In this document: in pieces, positions 1-8,768 of the stretch | How the letters are laid out: each line of letters begins with the position of its first letter | How positions within the stretch are numbered: position 1 is the first letter of the stretch | From: Paenibacillus_E oryzisoli_A | GTDB lineage: Bacteria > Bacillota > Bacilli > Paenibacillales > NBRC-103111 | Length of the DNA stretch: 64,000 nucleotides | NCBI RefSeq assembly: GCF_050467285.1 | Contig: NZ_JBCMUN010000001.1 | Location: forward strand, 1 to 64,000 | Direction: 5' to 3' | Position numbers and translations under genes: made by a program | The notes under the pieces: model-generated | Told to the model about the DNA's origin: nothing | The model's database searches: none | What the model saw: the letters and a program-made list of their open reading frames with translations, nothing else

Positions 1-1
1 A

Positions 2-2194
2 GGGGATTTGAATGTGTCGGCAACCTTTGCCATTGATACGTACACGCTGAACTACACGACAGACGGTAACGGCACGTTGACAGGTACCGCTTCACAGACC
101 GTCGCTTACGGTGCGGACGGTACGGAAATAACAGCCGTGCCGAATACGGGTTATCACTTCGTAAAATGGAGTGACAATGTGGGAACGGCGACGCGTATGG
201 CAACCAACGTGCAGGGTGATGCGAGCGTGATCGCAACGTTCGCCATCAACGAGTACACGCTGACGTACACGGCAGGAGCGAACGGCACGTTGACGGGCAC
301 GACACCGCAGTCAGTTAATCACGGCTCAGACGGCACAACCGTTACGGCCGTGGCGGATGCAGGTTACCACTTCGTGGACTGGAACGATGGTGTGACGACC
401 GCAGAACGTATGGACACGAATGTGCAGGGCGCTTTGAATGTGACGGCGAATTTTTCACCGGATGCTCACACTTTAAGCTATATGGCCGGACCGAACGGTA
501 CACTGACGGGCACAGACGCGCAAACCGTTAATCACGGTTCGGATGGCACAGCCGTCACAGCGGTACCTCATACCGGCTACCACTTCGTGGACTGGAGTGA
601 CGGTCTGACCACGGCAACCCGTACAGACGCCAATGTAATGGCAGATTTGAACGCGACGGCGAACTTCGCGATTAATGAATATACGCTGACCTATACAGCA
701 GGATCAAACGGCACGATTTCAGGCACGTTATTGCAGACGGTGCAGCACGGTTCTGACGGAACAACTGTAACAGCTGTTGCCTATGGAGGGTACCACTTCG
801 TCGGCTGGAGTGACCTGAAGACCACCGCTGTGCGTACGGACGTGGACATACGGGGCAATTTGAATGTGACAGCCAATTTTGCTGAGGATGATCAGCCGGC
901 CCCTTCAACTCCTGTAATAGGGGGCGTTGCGAATAACGGCAACAAAGACGTCATCGTACTCGTCAACGGTAAAGCTCAAAATGCAGGGAAAGCCAACACC
1001 ACGCAAGTAGACAATCAAACGGTTACGACCATCTCTGTCAATGAAAAAATCATTGAAGAGAAGATCGCACAAGAGGGGCGGAATGCTAGAATTACAATTC
1101 CGGTATCCACTGGTTCTGATGTTGTGGTTGGGCAGTTGAGCGGACAAATATTGAAGAAAATGGAGCAAAGTCAGGCAACCATTGAAATTGCGACTGAGCG
1201 GGCCTCTTATACAATTCCCGTTCAGCAGCTTCAACTTGATAAAGTGATTTCCGAACTGGGGAAACAAGTGAATCTGCAGGATCTCCAGCTGCAAATTACT
1301 GTAGCGAAACCGACAGAGGATATGGTGGGAACGGTCGTCAAAGCCTCCGGCAGGGGAGGATTTACTCTTCTTGTGCCTCCGATTGAATTTGAGGTTAAGG
1401 CTGTTTACGGCGATCAGACGATAGAGATAACTCATTTTAACGCGTATGTTGAACGAACAATTGCACTTACTGAAGATATTGATCCTTCAAAAATCACGAC
1501 AGGGATCGTCGTGGAACCGGACGGTAAGGTCAGACATGTGCCGACCAAGGTTGTTGTGATTGAGGGCAAGTATTACGCTCAGGTCAACAGTTTAACGAAC
1601 AGCGCGTATTCAATCGTATGGCATCCGATCACATTTCGTGATATGACGAAACATTGGGCCAAGGATTCCGTGAACGATATGGGTTCCAGAATGGTCATCA
1701 ATGGCGTTGCGGACGATACGTTTGCTCCCGATCAGGACATTACACGGGCTGAGTTTGCAGCTGTTGTTGTTCGGGCGTTGGGGCTTAAGCTGGAATCAGG
1801 AAGCGCGGCTTTCTCGGATGTGGGGGCTGCGGACTGGTACAATGAAGTCATTCAAACAGCGTATAAATATGGGCTAATCAATGGTTTTGAAGATGGTACT
1901 TTCCGCCCAATGGATAACATTACACGCGAACAAGCAGCGGTAATTATCGCCAAGGCTATGAGTATCACGGCATTGAAAAACAAACTTACAGCGTTATCAC
2001 CAGAACAATTGAGTCAAGCTTATCAGGATGGCGGGAATGTCTCCAATTGGGCTGTATCCGGCATGATTGACTGTTTGGCCTCCGGTATTGTAACTGGGCG
2101 TGCCGAACAAACACTTGCGCCAAAGGCATTCATAACAAGAGCCGAGGTAGCTGTAATGGCGCAGCGGCTGCTTCAAAAATCAGGACTCATCTAA
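2..2194 (+). CDS. SLH-anchored surface protein with four bacterial repeat domains (5' end missing)
   Basis: The frame is open to the left edge, so the true start lies outside the window. The visible 730 residues begin with four tandem copies of a module of about 71 residues (roughly bases 40-890) with recurring patterns such as NGTLTGT, GSDGT, GYHFV-W and VTANF, matching the Listeria-Bacteroides/Flg_new type repeat found on Gram-positive surface proteins. A middle region of about 230 residues has no clear family. The C-terminus carries three SLH domains (about bases 1640-2190) with the usual FxD, ITRAE and W-x-x-x-AV patterns, which bind pyruvylated secondary cell-wall polymer. It is therefore a cell-surface protein, probably an adhesin or structural protein; the actual ligand cannot be told. 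A terminator follows directly. Confidence 0.9.
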   Translation, partial: GDLNVSATFAIDTYTLNYTTDGNGTLTGTASQTVAYGADGTEITAVPNTGYHFVKWSDNVGTATRMATNVQGDASVIATFAINEYTLTYTAGANGTLTGTTPQSVNHGSDGTTVTAVADAGYHFVDWNDGVTTAERMDTNVQGALNVTANFSPDAHTLSYMAGPNGTLTGTDAQTVNHGSDGTAVTAVPHTGYHFVDWSDGLTTATRTDANVMADLNATANFAINEYTLTYTAGSNGTISGTLLQTVQHGSDGTTVTAVAYGGYHFVGWSDLKTTAVRTDVDIRGNLNVTANFAEDDQPAPSTPVIGGVANNGNKDVIVLVNGKAQNAGKANTTQVDNQTVTTISVNEKIIEEKIAQEGRNARITIPVSTGSDVVVGQLSGQILKKMEQSQATIEIATERASYTIPVQQLQLDKVISELGKQVNLQDLQLQITVAKPTEDMVGTVVKASGRGGFTLLVPPIEFEVKAVYGDQTIEITHFNAYVERTIALTEDIDPSKITTGIVVEPDGKVRHVPTKVVVIEGKYYAQVNSLTNSAYSIVWHPITFRDMTKHWAKDSVNDMGSRMVINGVADDTFAPDQDITRAEFAAVVVRALGLKLESGSAAFSDVGAADWYNEVIQTAYKYGLINGFEDGTFRPMDNITREQAAVIIAKAMSITALKNKLTALSPEQLSQAYQDGGNVSNWAVSGMIDCLASGIVTGRAEQTLAPKAFITRAEVAVMAQRLLQKSGLI

Positions 2195-2204
2195 GGATCT
2201 GAAG

Positions 2205-2240
2205 AACGAGCACGGGAGCGAATCCTGTGTTCGTTTTTTT
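2205..2240 (+). terminator. Rho-independent terminator after the SLH protein gene
   Basis: A 12-pair stem (AACGAGCACGGG with CCTGTGTTCGTT, wobbles included) with a 7-base loop is followed by a run of T. It lies 11 bases after the stop codon of the SLH gene. Confidence 0.85.
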
Positions 2241-2347
2241 GTCTGTGACACAAATCACAGCTTGACCGCGGCAAATAGTGTGTAATGGATATATCCGTTA
2301 GAGGGATGCATGACATTACATTCCAGGCAAGTGAAGGTGAAGTTGAC

Positions 2348-3619
2348 ATGAAAATGGGTTTAGTCAAAAAAATAGTAACCGGAATCACGATTGTATCCAC
2401 CGTAACCTACGGATGCAGCGCATTGTTTATTTTTTACTTGAAGGATAGGATTGCACCGGGTGTGCCTGATTGGATGTATCTCTCTGTTGTGCTGCTGCTC
2501 GGTATTTTTTGGACGGGGCTGCTGGGGTGGATTGGCGCATCCTGGTTCATCAAGCCGCTGATTCGGCTGAAGGACGCCGCCAACGAAGCCGCGACCGGCA
2601 ACTTGCAAGTGCAAATTCCCGTGTACCGCCAGAATGATGAGATTCGTCTGCTCAGCGTGTCGTTTGAAACGATGATTGCGAGCTTGCGGCAAACGATTTC
2701 GGACATTGCGGCCAACGTTTCTTTTACTGAAAATCATGCCGGGGTCTTAAGCGGGGGGATGACGCAGGCGTCGCAGCAGATCGAATCCATCGTCGGCGCA
2801 GCCGAGATTATATCGAACGGCGCATTGGAGCAAGCGGAGTCTGTGCAAGGGACTTTAACGGCCGTCGTGCAAATTCAACAAGCCGCAGGCGAAATCGGCG
2901 AGCAAGCCGACGAGTCGCAGGCGCTTTCCCGAGACATGCTGAGAACGATTCAGGAAAGCGATAGTATCGTACGCTCGCTTGTGCAGGGCATGCTGAATCT
3001 TGCGGCGTCGAGCCGGGCGTCGATTGAGGTCGTCAGACAGCTGCACGACAATGCCAAAGAAATTCGCATCATGTCCGGCGTCGTCGGAGGCATTGCCGAT
3101 CAGACGCATTTGCTCGCATTGAACGCTTCCATCGAAGCGGCAAGAGCGGGGGAGCACGGTTCCGGCTTTATGGTCGTTGCGCATGAGATTCGCAAGCTGG
3201 CGGAGCAAAGCTCCCAATCGGTAAAAGACATTGACCAACTGATTGTACGCGTTGAATCCGATGTGGCCGGCGTCGTCGAGCAAATAACCGCACAGGAGCA
3301 GCTCGCCAGCCGCGAGGTCATTCATGGCGAGCGGGGGAAAGCGGCGCTCGATCGGATCAACCGCGCGGTGCTGGATACGGCGCAAGCCGTGGAAAGCATT
3401 GCAGGCAGCATCGCCGCCCAGATCGGGCTTATCGAAAGCACGTTGGGCCAAACGAATAAGGTTGCAGGCATTGCCAACCAGATTTCAATTGAAACGAGAC
3501 AAGTTGCTTCTTCCGTTCAGGAGCAGATGGCTGTGATGGAGGAGCTGGCGTCCTCGTCGGAATCGCTGAGAAGCCAGGCCGATCTGCTGAAGTCCAAGAT
3601 CAATGTGTTCCAGCTGTAA
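2348..3619 (+). CDS. Methyl-accepting chemotaxis protein without an extracellular sensor domain
   Basis: A 423-residue receptor with two closely spaced membrane segments (about residues 8-29 and 38-58), a HAMP domain (about 58-112) and a long cytoplasmic signalling domain holding the conserved hairpin tip (ALNASIEAARAGEHG and VVAHEIRKLAEQS). That tip is where CheA and CheW bind. Only about ten residues separate the membrane segments, so there is no Cache or four-helix ligand-binding domain; it may sense membrane or cytoplasmic signals or work through partners. The ATG at 2348 is preferred because GAAGGTGAAG sits before it; an upstream ATG at 2285 has no ribosome binding site. It stands alone, with terminators on both sides. 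Confidence 0.9.
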   Translation: MKMGLVKKIVTGITIVSTVTYGCSALFIFYLKDRIAPGVPDWMYLSVVLLLGIFWTGLLGWIGASWFIKPLIRLKDAANEAATGNLQVQIPVYRQNDEIRLLSVSFETMIASLRQTISDIAANVSFTENHAGVLSGGMTQASQQIESIVGAAEIISNGALEQAESVQGTLTAVVQIQQAAGEIGEQADESQALSRDMLRTIQESDSIVRSLVQGMLNLAASSRASIEVVRQLHDNAKEIRIMSGVVGGIADQTHLLALNASIEAARAGEHGSGFMVVAHEIRKLAEQSSQSVKDIDQLIVRVESDVAGVVEQITAQEQLASREVIHGERGKAALDRINRAVLDTAQAVESIAGSIAAQIGLIESTLGQTNKVAGIANQISIETRQVASSVQEQMAVMEELASSSESLRSQADLLKSKINVFQL

Positions 3620-3639
3620 AGCCTTATGCAGGTAAAAGT

Positions 3640-3679
3640 AACGCCTCTATTCGTCCATTGACGTATAGCGGGCGTTTTT
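3640..3679 (+). terminator. Terminator after the chemoreceptor gene
   Basis: AACGCCTCTAT pairs with ATAGCGGGCGTT with one bulged base; the loop is about 12 bases and a T5 run follows. It separates the chemoreceptor from the EcsC-like gene. Confidence 0.75.
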
Positions 3680-3765
3680 GTTGTTCGCGATGCCTAACCT
3701 GCCACCTTGAGCTCCTGACCGCCGTATACTATACTGAATCCAACTTAGGCGAGGCGGTGATGCTC

Positions 3766-4542
3766 ATGGAACCCGAATATACGCTCTACGAGCAGCAGAT
3801 GCTGCGGGCACTAAAGCGCTGGGAAATCAAACTCCAACAGCCGCCAGGGTTCATCGAGCGAACCTCTAAAACGCTGCAAACTCGCATCAATCGTCTCCTT
3901 CCGGACAAAGTGCATATAACGATTACTGCCACAGTCAAAGGGATTATTCAGACAACGCTGTTTGGTATCAGCTATGTGCCGGCTGGGCTTCCGCTGCGCG
4001 GCCTCTCGCTGGCGGAGCGCGATGGGAAAGCGGAGGATCTTCTTTCCCGGTATCAGAAAATCGCCGCGGTTGAAGGAGCCGGGACAGGGGCTGGCGGGAT
4101 TTTGCTCGGGCTCGCGGATTTTCCCATGCTGATTGGCATCAAGCTTAAATTTCTTTTTGAGCTCGCCCATCTGTATGGCTATTCCACGCACGATTACCGG
4201 GAGCGGCTTTTCATTCTGTATGTGTTCCAGTTGGCGTTCTCCAGCGCGCCGAAGAAGCCGCAATTGCTTGAAACGGTGCGGAACTGGCCGGCCATCGCTG
4301 CGGCGATGCCGCGGACGGACGACGGCATGGCAGGGATCGATTGGCTGCAACTGCAGCAGGAATACCGGGATACGATCGATTTCCGCAAAATGCTCCAACT
4401 GGTGCCGGGCATCGGCGCCGTCGTCGGCGCCTGGGCGAATTACGACCTTTTGGAGGAGCTGGGCGTCGCGGCGATGAACAGCTACAGGCTGCGCTGGCTG
4501 CAGGAGCGAGCAGCAGCAAGGGACGGGGGGAATGCGCGCTAA
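3766..4542 (+). CDS. EcsC family protein
   Basis: A 258-residue protein opening with MEPEYTLYEQQMLRALKRWE, the usual start pattern of the EcsC family in Firmicutes, followed by a glycine-rich stretch (GAGTGAGGILLGLADFPMLIG, about residues 105-125) likely to pack in or at the membrane. EcsC is named from the Bacillus ecs locus, but the biochemical role of the family is not settled. The start at 3766 is chosen because GAGGCGG lies about eight bases before it; another ATG at 3760 is too close. No co-transcribed partner is seen. Confidence 0.8.
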   Translation: MEPEYTLYEQQMLRALKRWEIKLQQPPGFIERTSKTLQTRINRLLPDKVHITITATVKGIIQTTLFGISYVPAGLPLRGLSLAERDGKAEDLLSRYQKIAAVEGAGTGAGGILLGLADFPMLIGIKLKFLFELAHLYGYSTHDYRERLFILYVFQLAFSSAPKKPQLLETVRNWPAIAAAMPRTDDGMAGIDWLQLQQEYRDTIDFRKMLQLVPGIGAVVGAWANYDLLEELGVAAMNSYRLRWLQERAAARDGGNAR

Positions 4543-4868
4543 GCGCATGCCTGAACTGAGTAGAGGGTGACACGGAGCGAGCAGCAGTTTTTGCTTGGTT
4601 GCCTGTTCTTGTGTCTCACTCGCCGTCCCCCATAGCCTCGCCCCCCTTGGCGGCTTGTATCCTCCTCGCTACATGGCCGAGGCCAGCCTCCCAACGAGAG
4701 AACGAATCGGGCGGGAAAAAGGGTACTTGCCGGCCCATATTCAAGTGATAGCTGCTGCAGTCGGCGCATATACTGGAAAGAGGGTTGGTTACCACCCCTT
4801 TTGTGACGATATGTGATTATTTTCACAAACGAACAAGTGAATGTTTTCACAAGTGGAGGCGTGGAGCG
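4543..4868. other. 326-base intergenic stretch without a supported gene
   Basis: It contains a short perfect stem (ATGCGC/GCGCAT) over the end of the EcsC-like gene, C-rich sequence, and an imperfect hairpin ending in CCCCTTTT near 4765-4802 that might be a weak terminator. A reading frame at 4595-4816 has unnatural composition and no ribosome binding site. The promoter of the next gene must lie in the AT-rich last 80 bases, but no clear hexamers stand out. Confidence 0.5.
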
Positions 4869-6098
4869 ATGGAGAGACCGAAAGTAGTGATTTTAGGCGC
4901 AGGATATGGAGGACTTGTTACGGCGATTCGGCTTCAGAAGAAGATGAGGGGCCGCGAGCTTGATGTGACGCTGGTGAATAAGCACGATTACCACTACATT
5001 ACGACGCATTTGCATATGCCGGCAGCGGGGACCGATCACCATGACCATGCGCGTGTGGCGATTGCGGATTTGATAGATCCTCGGAAGATTCACTTCCGGA
5101 AGTCGACGGTGCTGGAAATTAAGCTGGAGCACAAAGAGGTCGTGCTCGAGGACGGCATCCTCAGCTACGATTACTTGGTCGTGGGACTCGGCAGCGAGAC
5201 GGAAACGTTCGGCATCCCCGGCATGCGGGAGTACGCCATGTCGATCAAAAGCATCAACAGCGTCCGCTTCATTCGCCAGCATATTGAGTACATGTTCGCT
5301 AAGTCGAAGGTGTACCCGAAGCGGAAGGATTATTTGACCTTCGTCGTGGGCGGTGCCGGATTTACGGGGACGGAATTCGTCGGCGAGCTGGCCGACCGGA
5401 TGCCGGTGCTGTGCCGCACCTATGACGTCGACCCGGCGGATGTCCGCATCATCAACATCGAAGCGTCGCCGTCCCCGCTGCCGCCCGGCTTGCCGGTCGA
5501 TCTTGTCGAATACGGCATGGAGGTCATGCGCCGCAAAGGGGTTCAGTACCGCCTCTCCACGGTGATCAAGGCGTGCACGGAGGATGGCGTCGTGCTGGGC
5601 AGCGGAGAGCTGATCCGCGCGGGCACGATCATTTGGTCGGGCGGCGTTCGCGGGAACGCGCTGCTGCAGGAAGCGGGCTTCGACGTGCAGCGCGGGCGCG
5701 TCAAGGTCGACAGCTGCCTGCGCTCCTTCCAGTACCCGAACGTTTGGGTGACGGGGGACTGCTCGATTGTCATGAGTCCGGAGGGCACGCCTTTTCCGGC
5801 TACGGCGCAGATCGCCGTGCAGCAGGGAGATAATGCGGCGCGCAATATTTTACAGACGGTGAGGGGGAAGGAGCTGCGGCCATTCGTCTACGACTACAAA
5901 GGGACGGTGGCGTCGCTGGGCAGAGGGGAAGCGGTTGGCCTGCTCAAAGTGAGAAAAGTAAAAGGGCGGGTTGCCGCTTTCCTCAAAAAATGCATCGACA
6001 CCCGCTATCTCTTCCTGATCGGCGGTCTGCCGCTCGTATGGAAAAAGGTGATTTTCAAGCAGAAGTATATAGCGCGCAGCAGCCACGTTCCGAATTGA
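4869..6098 (+). CDS. Type II NADH dehydrogenase-like FAD/NAD(P)-binding oxidoreductase (YumB-like)
   Basis: A 409-residue flavoprotein. The N-terminal dinucleotide fold is seen in VVILGAGYGGLVTAIRL (residues 5-21). A second fold (VVGGAGFTGTEFVGELAD) binds NADH, and the later VWVTGDCSIV and PATAQIAVQQGDNAARNI patterns are typical of single-subunit NADH:quinone oxidoreductases. The length fits the YumB/Ndh group of Bacillus. The C-terminal part with basic and aromatic residues would sit on the inner membrane face and pass electrons to menaquinone. ATG 4869 follows GGAGGCGTGG; an upstream in-frame ATG at 4785 lacks a ribosome binding site. Paralogues with a sulfide or unknown acceptor cannot be excluded. 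Confidence 0.88.
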   Translation: MERPKVVILGAGYGGLVTAIRLQKKMRGRELDVTLVNKHDYHYITTHLHMPAAGTDHHDHARVAIADLIDPRKIHFRKSTVLEIKLEHKEVVLEDGILSYDYLVVGLGSETETFGIPGMREYAMSIKSINSVRFIRQHIEYMFAKSKVYPKRKDYLTFVVGGAGFTGTEFVGELADRMPVLCRTYDVDPADVRIINIEASPSPLPPGLPVDLVEYGMEVMRRKGVQYRLSTVIKACTEDGVVLGSGELIRAGTIIWSGGVRGNALLQEAGFDVQRGRVKVDSCLRSFQYPNVWVTGDCSIVMSPEGTPFPATAQIAVQQGDNAARNILQTVRGKELRPFVYDYKGTVASLGRGEAVGLLKVRKVKGRVAAFLKKCIDTRYLFLIGGLPLVWKKVIFKQKYIARSSHVPN

Positions 6099-6102
6099 AG
6101 GC

Positions 6103-6165
6103 AACAGAAAAAGCTGGGCGGCGGCACCGGAGGGCATTCCGGGCGCTGTCCAGCTTTTTGTTGCC
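6103..6165. terminator. Bidirectional hairpin terminator after the NADH dehydrogenase-like gene
   Basis: AAAAAGCTGG at 6108-6117 pairs with CCAGCTTTTT at 6150-6159, extended by GCAAC/GTTGC. The hairpin and the last bases of the upstream gene reappear at 21044-21126, where they lie beyond the end of an MFS gene (see findings). Confidence 0.85.
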
Positions 6166-6172
6166 AGATATA

Positions 6173-6185
6173 AAATCCGTACCTG
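6173..6185 (+). promoter_or_regulatory. Motif AAATCCGTACCTG before the YesN-like regulator gene
   Basis: This 13-mer recurs with one change at 10338-10350 (AAATTCGTACCTG) and in shortened form at 8618-8628 (AATTCGTACTG), so it stands before the regulator, the binding-protein gene and the permease pair. A shared binding site is an inference from recurrence alone. Confidence 0.4.
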
Positions 6186-6289
6186 TTTAGTAAGATTTGC
6201 ACTGGACTTGCTGAAAAATCTATCATACGATTTGATTGTTTTAAGGTTAGCGTATGTACCATTTAAATTCATCATGAGGAAGTGTTACC

Positions 6290-8569
6290 ATGTGGGACCG
6301 GATCAAGCCAAAGAAGATGTATTTGAGCATATTTTTGTATTCTTGCCTTGTCGTGAGTCTGCTCACATTGGTATTCACTGTGTTTTTGAGCCAGCAGTTC
6401 GCCCGGAGCGCACAGGAGGAAATGAACAAGTCAAATCAGGAGAAAGTGAAGCAGGTCGTGAAAACCTCCGAATATACCTTGCAGAAATTGCGCCAGTTTG
6501 CGCTCAGAGTGTATTCAGATGAAAACATTGCGCTTTGGATGAACATGGAGAAACAGGATTACTCTCCGTTGACGCTGAATAAAGCGGCTATGAGTGTACG
6601 GGAGTTTATGAACAGTGAACCTTTCATTTCCGGTGTTTATTTGATCAATTTCAATCTTGACCAAATCTACACATCGGAATCAAGTATTTATACAACTAAC
6701 GATTTTTATGACCCGGAAATATTGGACTATATTAAAAATCAGAAAACGCCTTACCTGCAATATTTCAACCATGAGGTAAAAGGCGTATCGTCCCTTGCGT
6801 TGGTTGTCCCGGCTGCCGGACCCAATCAAAACTATCAGGGCTTTGTTGCAATTCTATTCAGTAAGCCGTTATTGAATGAGTACATGCTGCAAGTTTCGGA
6901 TGAAGATCAAAACAAACTGTATATTGAAGGGAAGAATAAGGAATTCATCTTGGGAAATACCGATCCAATGCTCGCGAATGCGCTGATGAAAACGGATAAG
7001 CCGGGTGCAGAAGAACAGGGATGGGAATGGAATTTTGGAAGTGTCACGTGGTCCATTCAATCCGAAAGGCTGCCGATCGAAGGATGGAACGTTTATTATA
7101 TGGCCCCCATTTCTTTATGGCAAGAGAAAGTGGACCAAATTCGGTTTGAGATCATCGGCTCTTCCATTCTTCTGCTGATTGCCTTGCTGTTGTTTTTGTT
7201 CTGGCAATCTTACCGCAGCTTAAAGCCCATCAGTGACTTAGCCTATCAAATGAAAAGTAAGCTCGGTAAAGAGCATTCCATGATCCAAGCAGCGAATGAC
7301 AAGAGCGAGATGGCCTGGATTCATTCCGGGTTTCATTCCCTCATCGAGAAGATCGAACAATTGGATTTATCCATTAAGAGCAGCAAAGCGCTGGTCAAAG
7401 AAGATTATTTGCGTCAATGGATTCTCAACCCGAATGCCTCCAAGCGGATTGAAGAGTTTATGAAGAGTCAAACTTCCATTCTCCAAACGGGCTGGTTTCG
7501 GATCGCGGTTATTCGTTTGGAATCGTATGGACGGTTCGAAGAGCAATATGATTTCGCTTCGCGAAAATTACTGCGCTTCGCCATGGGGAACATTGTGGCT
7601 GAGGTTCTCATGAATCATGCCTACACCGCAGAAACCGTGGATTTCGGCTCCGATCACATCGTTGCGCTCATTTCGGCGCCTGCTGCAGAGGACGATTTGC
7701 CGCAAGTAAAGGGCGCTTTGGAGGAAGTAAGGCTTCAGATTAAGCAGTGGATTAAACTGGAAGTCAATGCGGCTGTCAGCTCTGTGCTTGATGTTGAAGA
7801 AAATCTGCAAATCATGTATTCCCAGTTATATGAATTAACGTTAATGAGGTTTATTAATAACGAGGATAAAGTGTTTACTTACGAAGACATAGAGCGGTAC
7901 GAGCCCGGCAAAGACAGTGATCTCGACGAAGGACTCTTAAAGCAGGTCATCCATTCCGTTCAACTCAAGAATGAAAAGGCGCTTGAAGGGTATTTGGATC
8001 AACTCACCTTGCATATGCAAGAGCTGAGCTATGAAGAATGCAAGCTTCAGTTGACCCACATCATTTATTCCATCATGAAGAGCTTTAAAAACTACAGCAC
8101 GTTCCAAGGATTAAAGAGCGTCCAAGCCTTCCTGGAGCAATTTGGCACGCTGTGGGAAGTCAAACAGTGGCTGTACCGGGAAATGTTGAGCATTATGGAT
8201 CAGCAGCGCAAGAAGAATACTTCGGGAAGGAAGGAAGAGGTTGCAGCAGAAATGATTGAATACGTGCGCAACCACCTTCACAACCCGATGCTTTCCGTGG
8301 ATGATGTTGCTGCGCACGTTTCGATGTCGGTGAACTATGCCAGACAAATATTCAAGGATCACGTTTACTGCTCATTGTCCGATTATATTGCCAACCAGCG
8401 GATTGAGTTCGCGGCCAAGCTTCTCACAACGACGGATTGGACGGTAGCGGATATTACGGAGCAGTCCGGATTTCAAACCAAGAGTACGTTCTTCTCGGCA
8501 TTCAAACGAGCCACAGGGATGACGCCTAACCAATATCGCATGGAAAAAAGTAAAGAAGACGAAGCTTAA
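6290..8569 (+). CDS. Transmembrane AraC/YesN-type transcriptional regulator
   Basis: A 759-residue protein with a membrane segment at about residues 13-35, an extracellular Cache-like sensor (about 36-285), a second strongly hydrophobic segment (SSILLLIALLLFLFW, about 290-305), a cytoplasmic linker and a C-terminal AraC-type double helix-turn-helix (about 655-755, ending in the MTPNQYR signature). This design is common in Paenibacillus, where such one-protein sensors sit beside carbohydrate importers and control them. The next genes encode a binding lipoprotein and two permeases, the likely target. ATG 6290 is preceded by GAGGAAG. The signal is presumably an extracellular sugar or oligosaccharide, not identified here. 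Confidence 0.9.
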   Translation: MWDRIKPKKMYLSIFLYSCLVVSLLTLVFTVFLSQQFARSAQEEMNKSNQEKVKQVVKTSEYTLQKLRQFALRVYSDENIALWMNMEKQDYSPLTLNKAAMSVREFMNSEPFISGVYLINFNLDQIYTSESSIYTTNDFYDPEILDYIKNQKTPYLQYFNHEVKGVSSLALVVPAAGPNQNYQGFVAILFSKPLLNEYMLQVSDEDQNKLYIEGKNKEFILGNTDPMLANALMKTDKPGAEEQGWEWNFGSVTWSIQSERLPIEGWNVYYMAPISLWQEKVDQIRFEIIGSSILLLIALLLFLFWQSYRSLKPISDLAYQMKSKLGKEHSMIQAANDKSEMAWIHSGFHSLIEKIEQLDLSIKSSKALVKEDYLRQWILNPNASKRIEEFMKSQTSILQTGWFRIAVIRLESYGRFEEQYDFASRKLLRFAMGNIVAEVLMNHAYTAETVDFGSDHIVALISAPAAEDDLPQVKGALEEVRLQIKQWIKLEVNAAVSSVLDVEENLQIMYSQLYELTLMRFINNEDKVFTYEDIERYEPGKDSDLDEGLLKQVIHSVQLKNEKALEGYLDQLTLHMQELSYEECKLQLTHIIYSIMKSFKNYSTFQGLKSVQAFLEQFGTLWEVKQWLYREMLSIMDQQRKKNTSGRKEEVAAEMIEYVRNHLHNPMLSVDDVAAHVSMSVNYARQIFKDHVYCSLSDYIANQRIEFAAKLLTTTDWTVADITEQSGFQTKSTFFSAFKRATGMTPNQYRMEKSKEDEA

Positions 8570-8617
8570 AATTCATACATGTTCGTTATAAAAATACGGA
8601 CTATCCCGATTTGTCAT

Positions 8618-8628
8618 AATTCGTACTG
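8618..8628 (+). promoter_or_regulatory. AATTCGTACTG motif before the binding-protein gene
   Basis: This is a shortened copy of the motif at 6173 and 10338. An inverted partner (TACGGAC, 8595-8601) lies about 20 bases upstream. Whether it is an operator is untested. Confidence 0.3.
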
Positions 8629-8768
8629 ATTGATAGATACCGGACTGTACGGAGGCGTCCGATCCGATTAAGATCGAACATGAAACCGAGCGATACGGTA
8701 GACGCGCTAAGCAAATCGCTGCGCCCGGATGTCTCGAAAGGTTGATCTTGAATAGGAGGGTTACACAA

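Noticed and set aside
4595..4816. A 73-codon frame between the EcsC-like and NADH dehydrogenase-like genes
   Set aside because: Poor start context and unnatural composition; treated as intergenic.
6290..8569. Treating the YesN-like regulator as a histidine kinase because of its membrane sensor layout
   Set aside because: The C-terminus is an AraC helix-turn-helix; no H-box or ATP-binding motifs are present.
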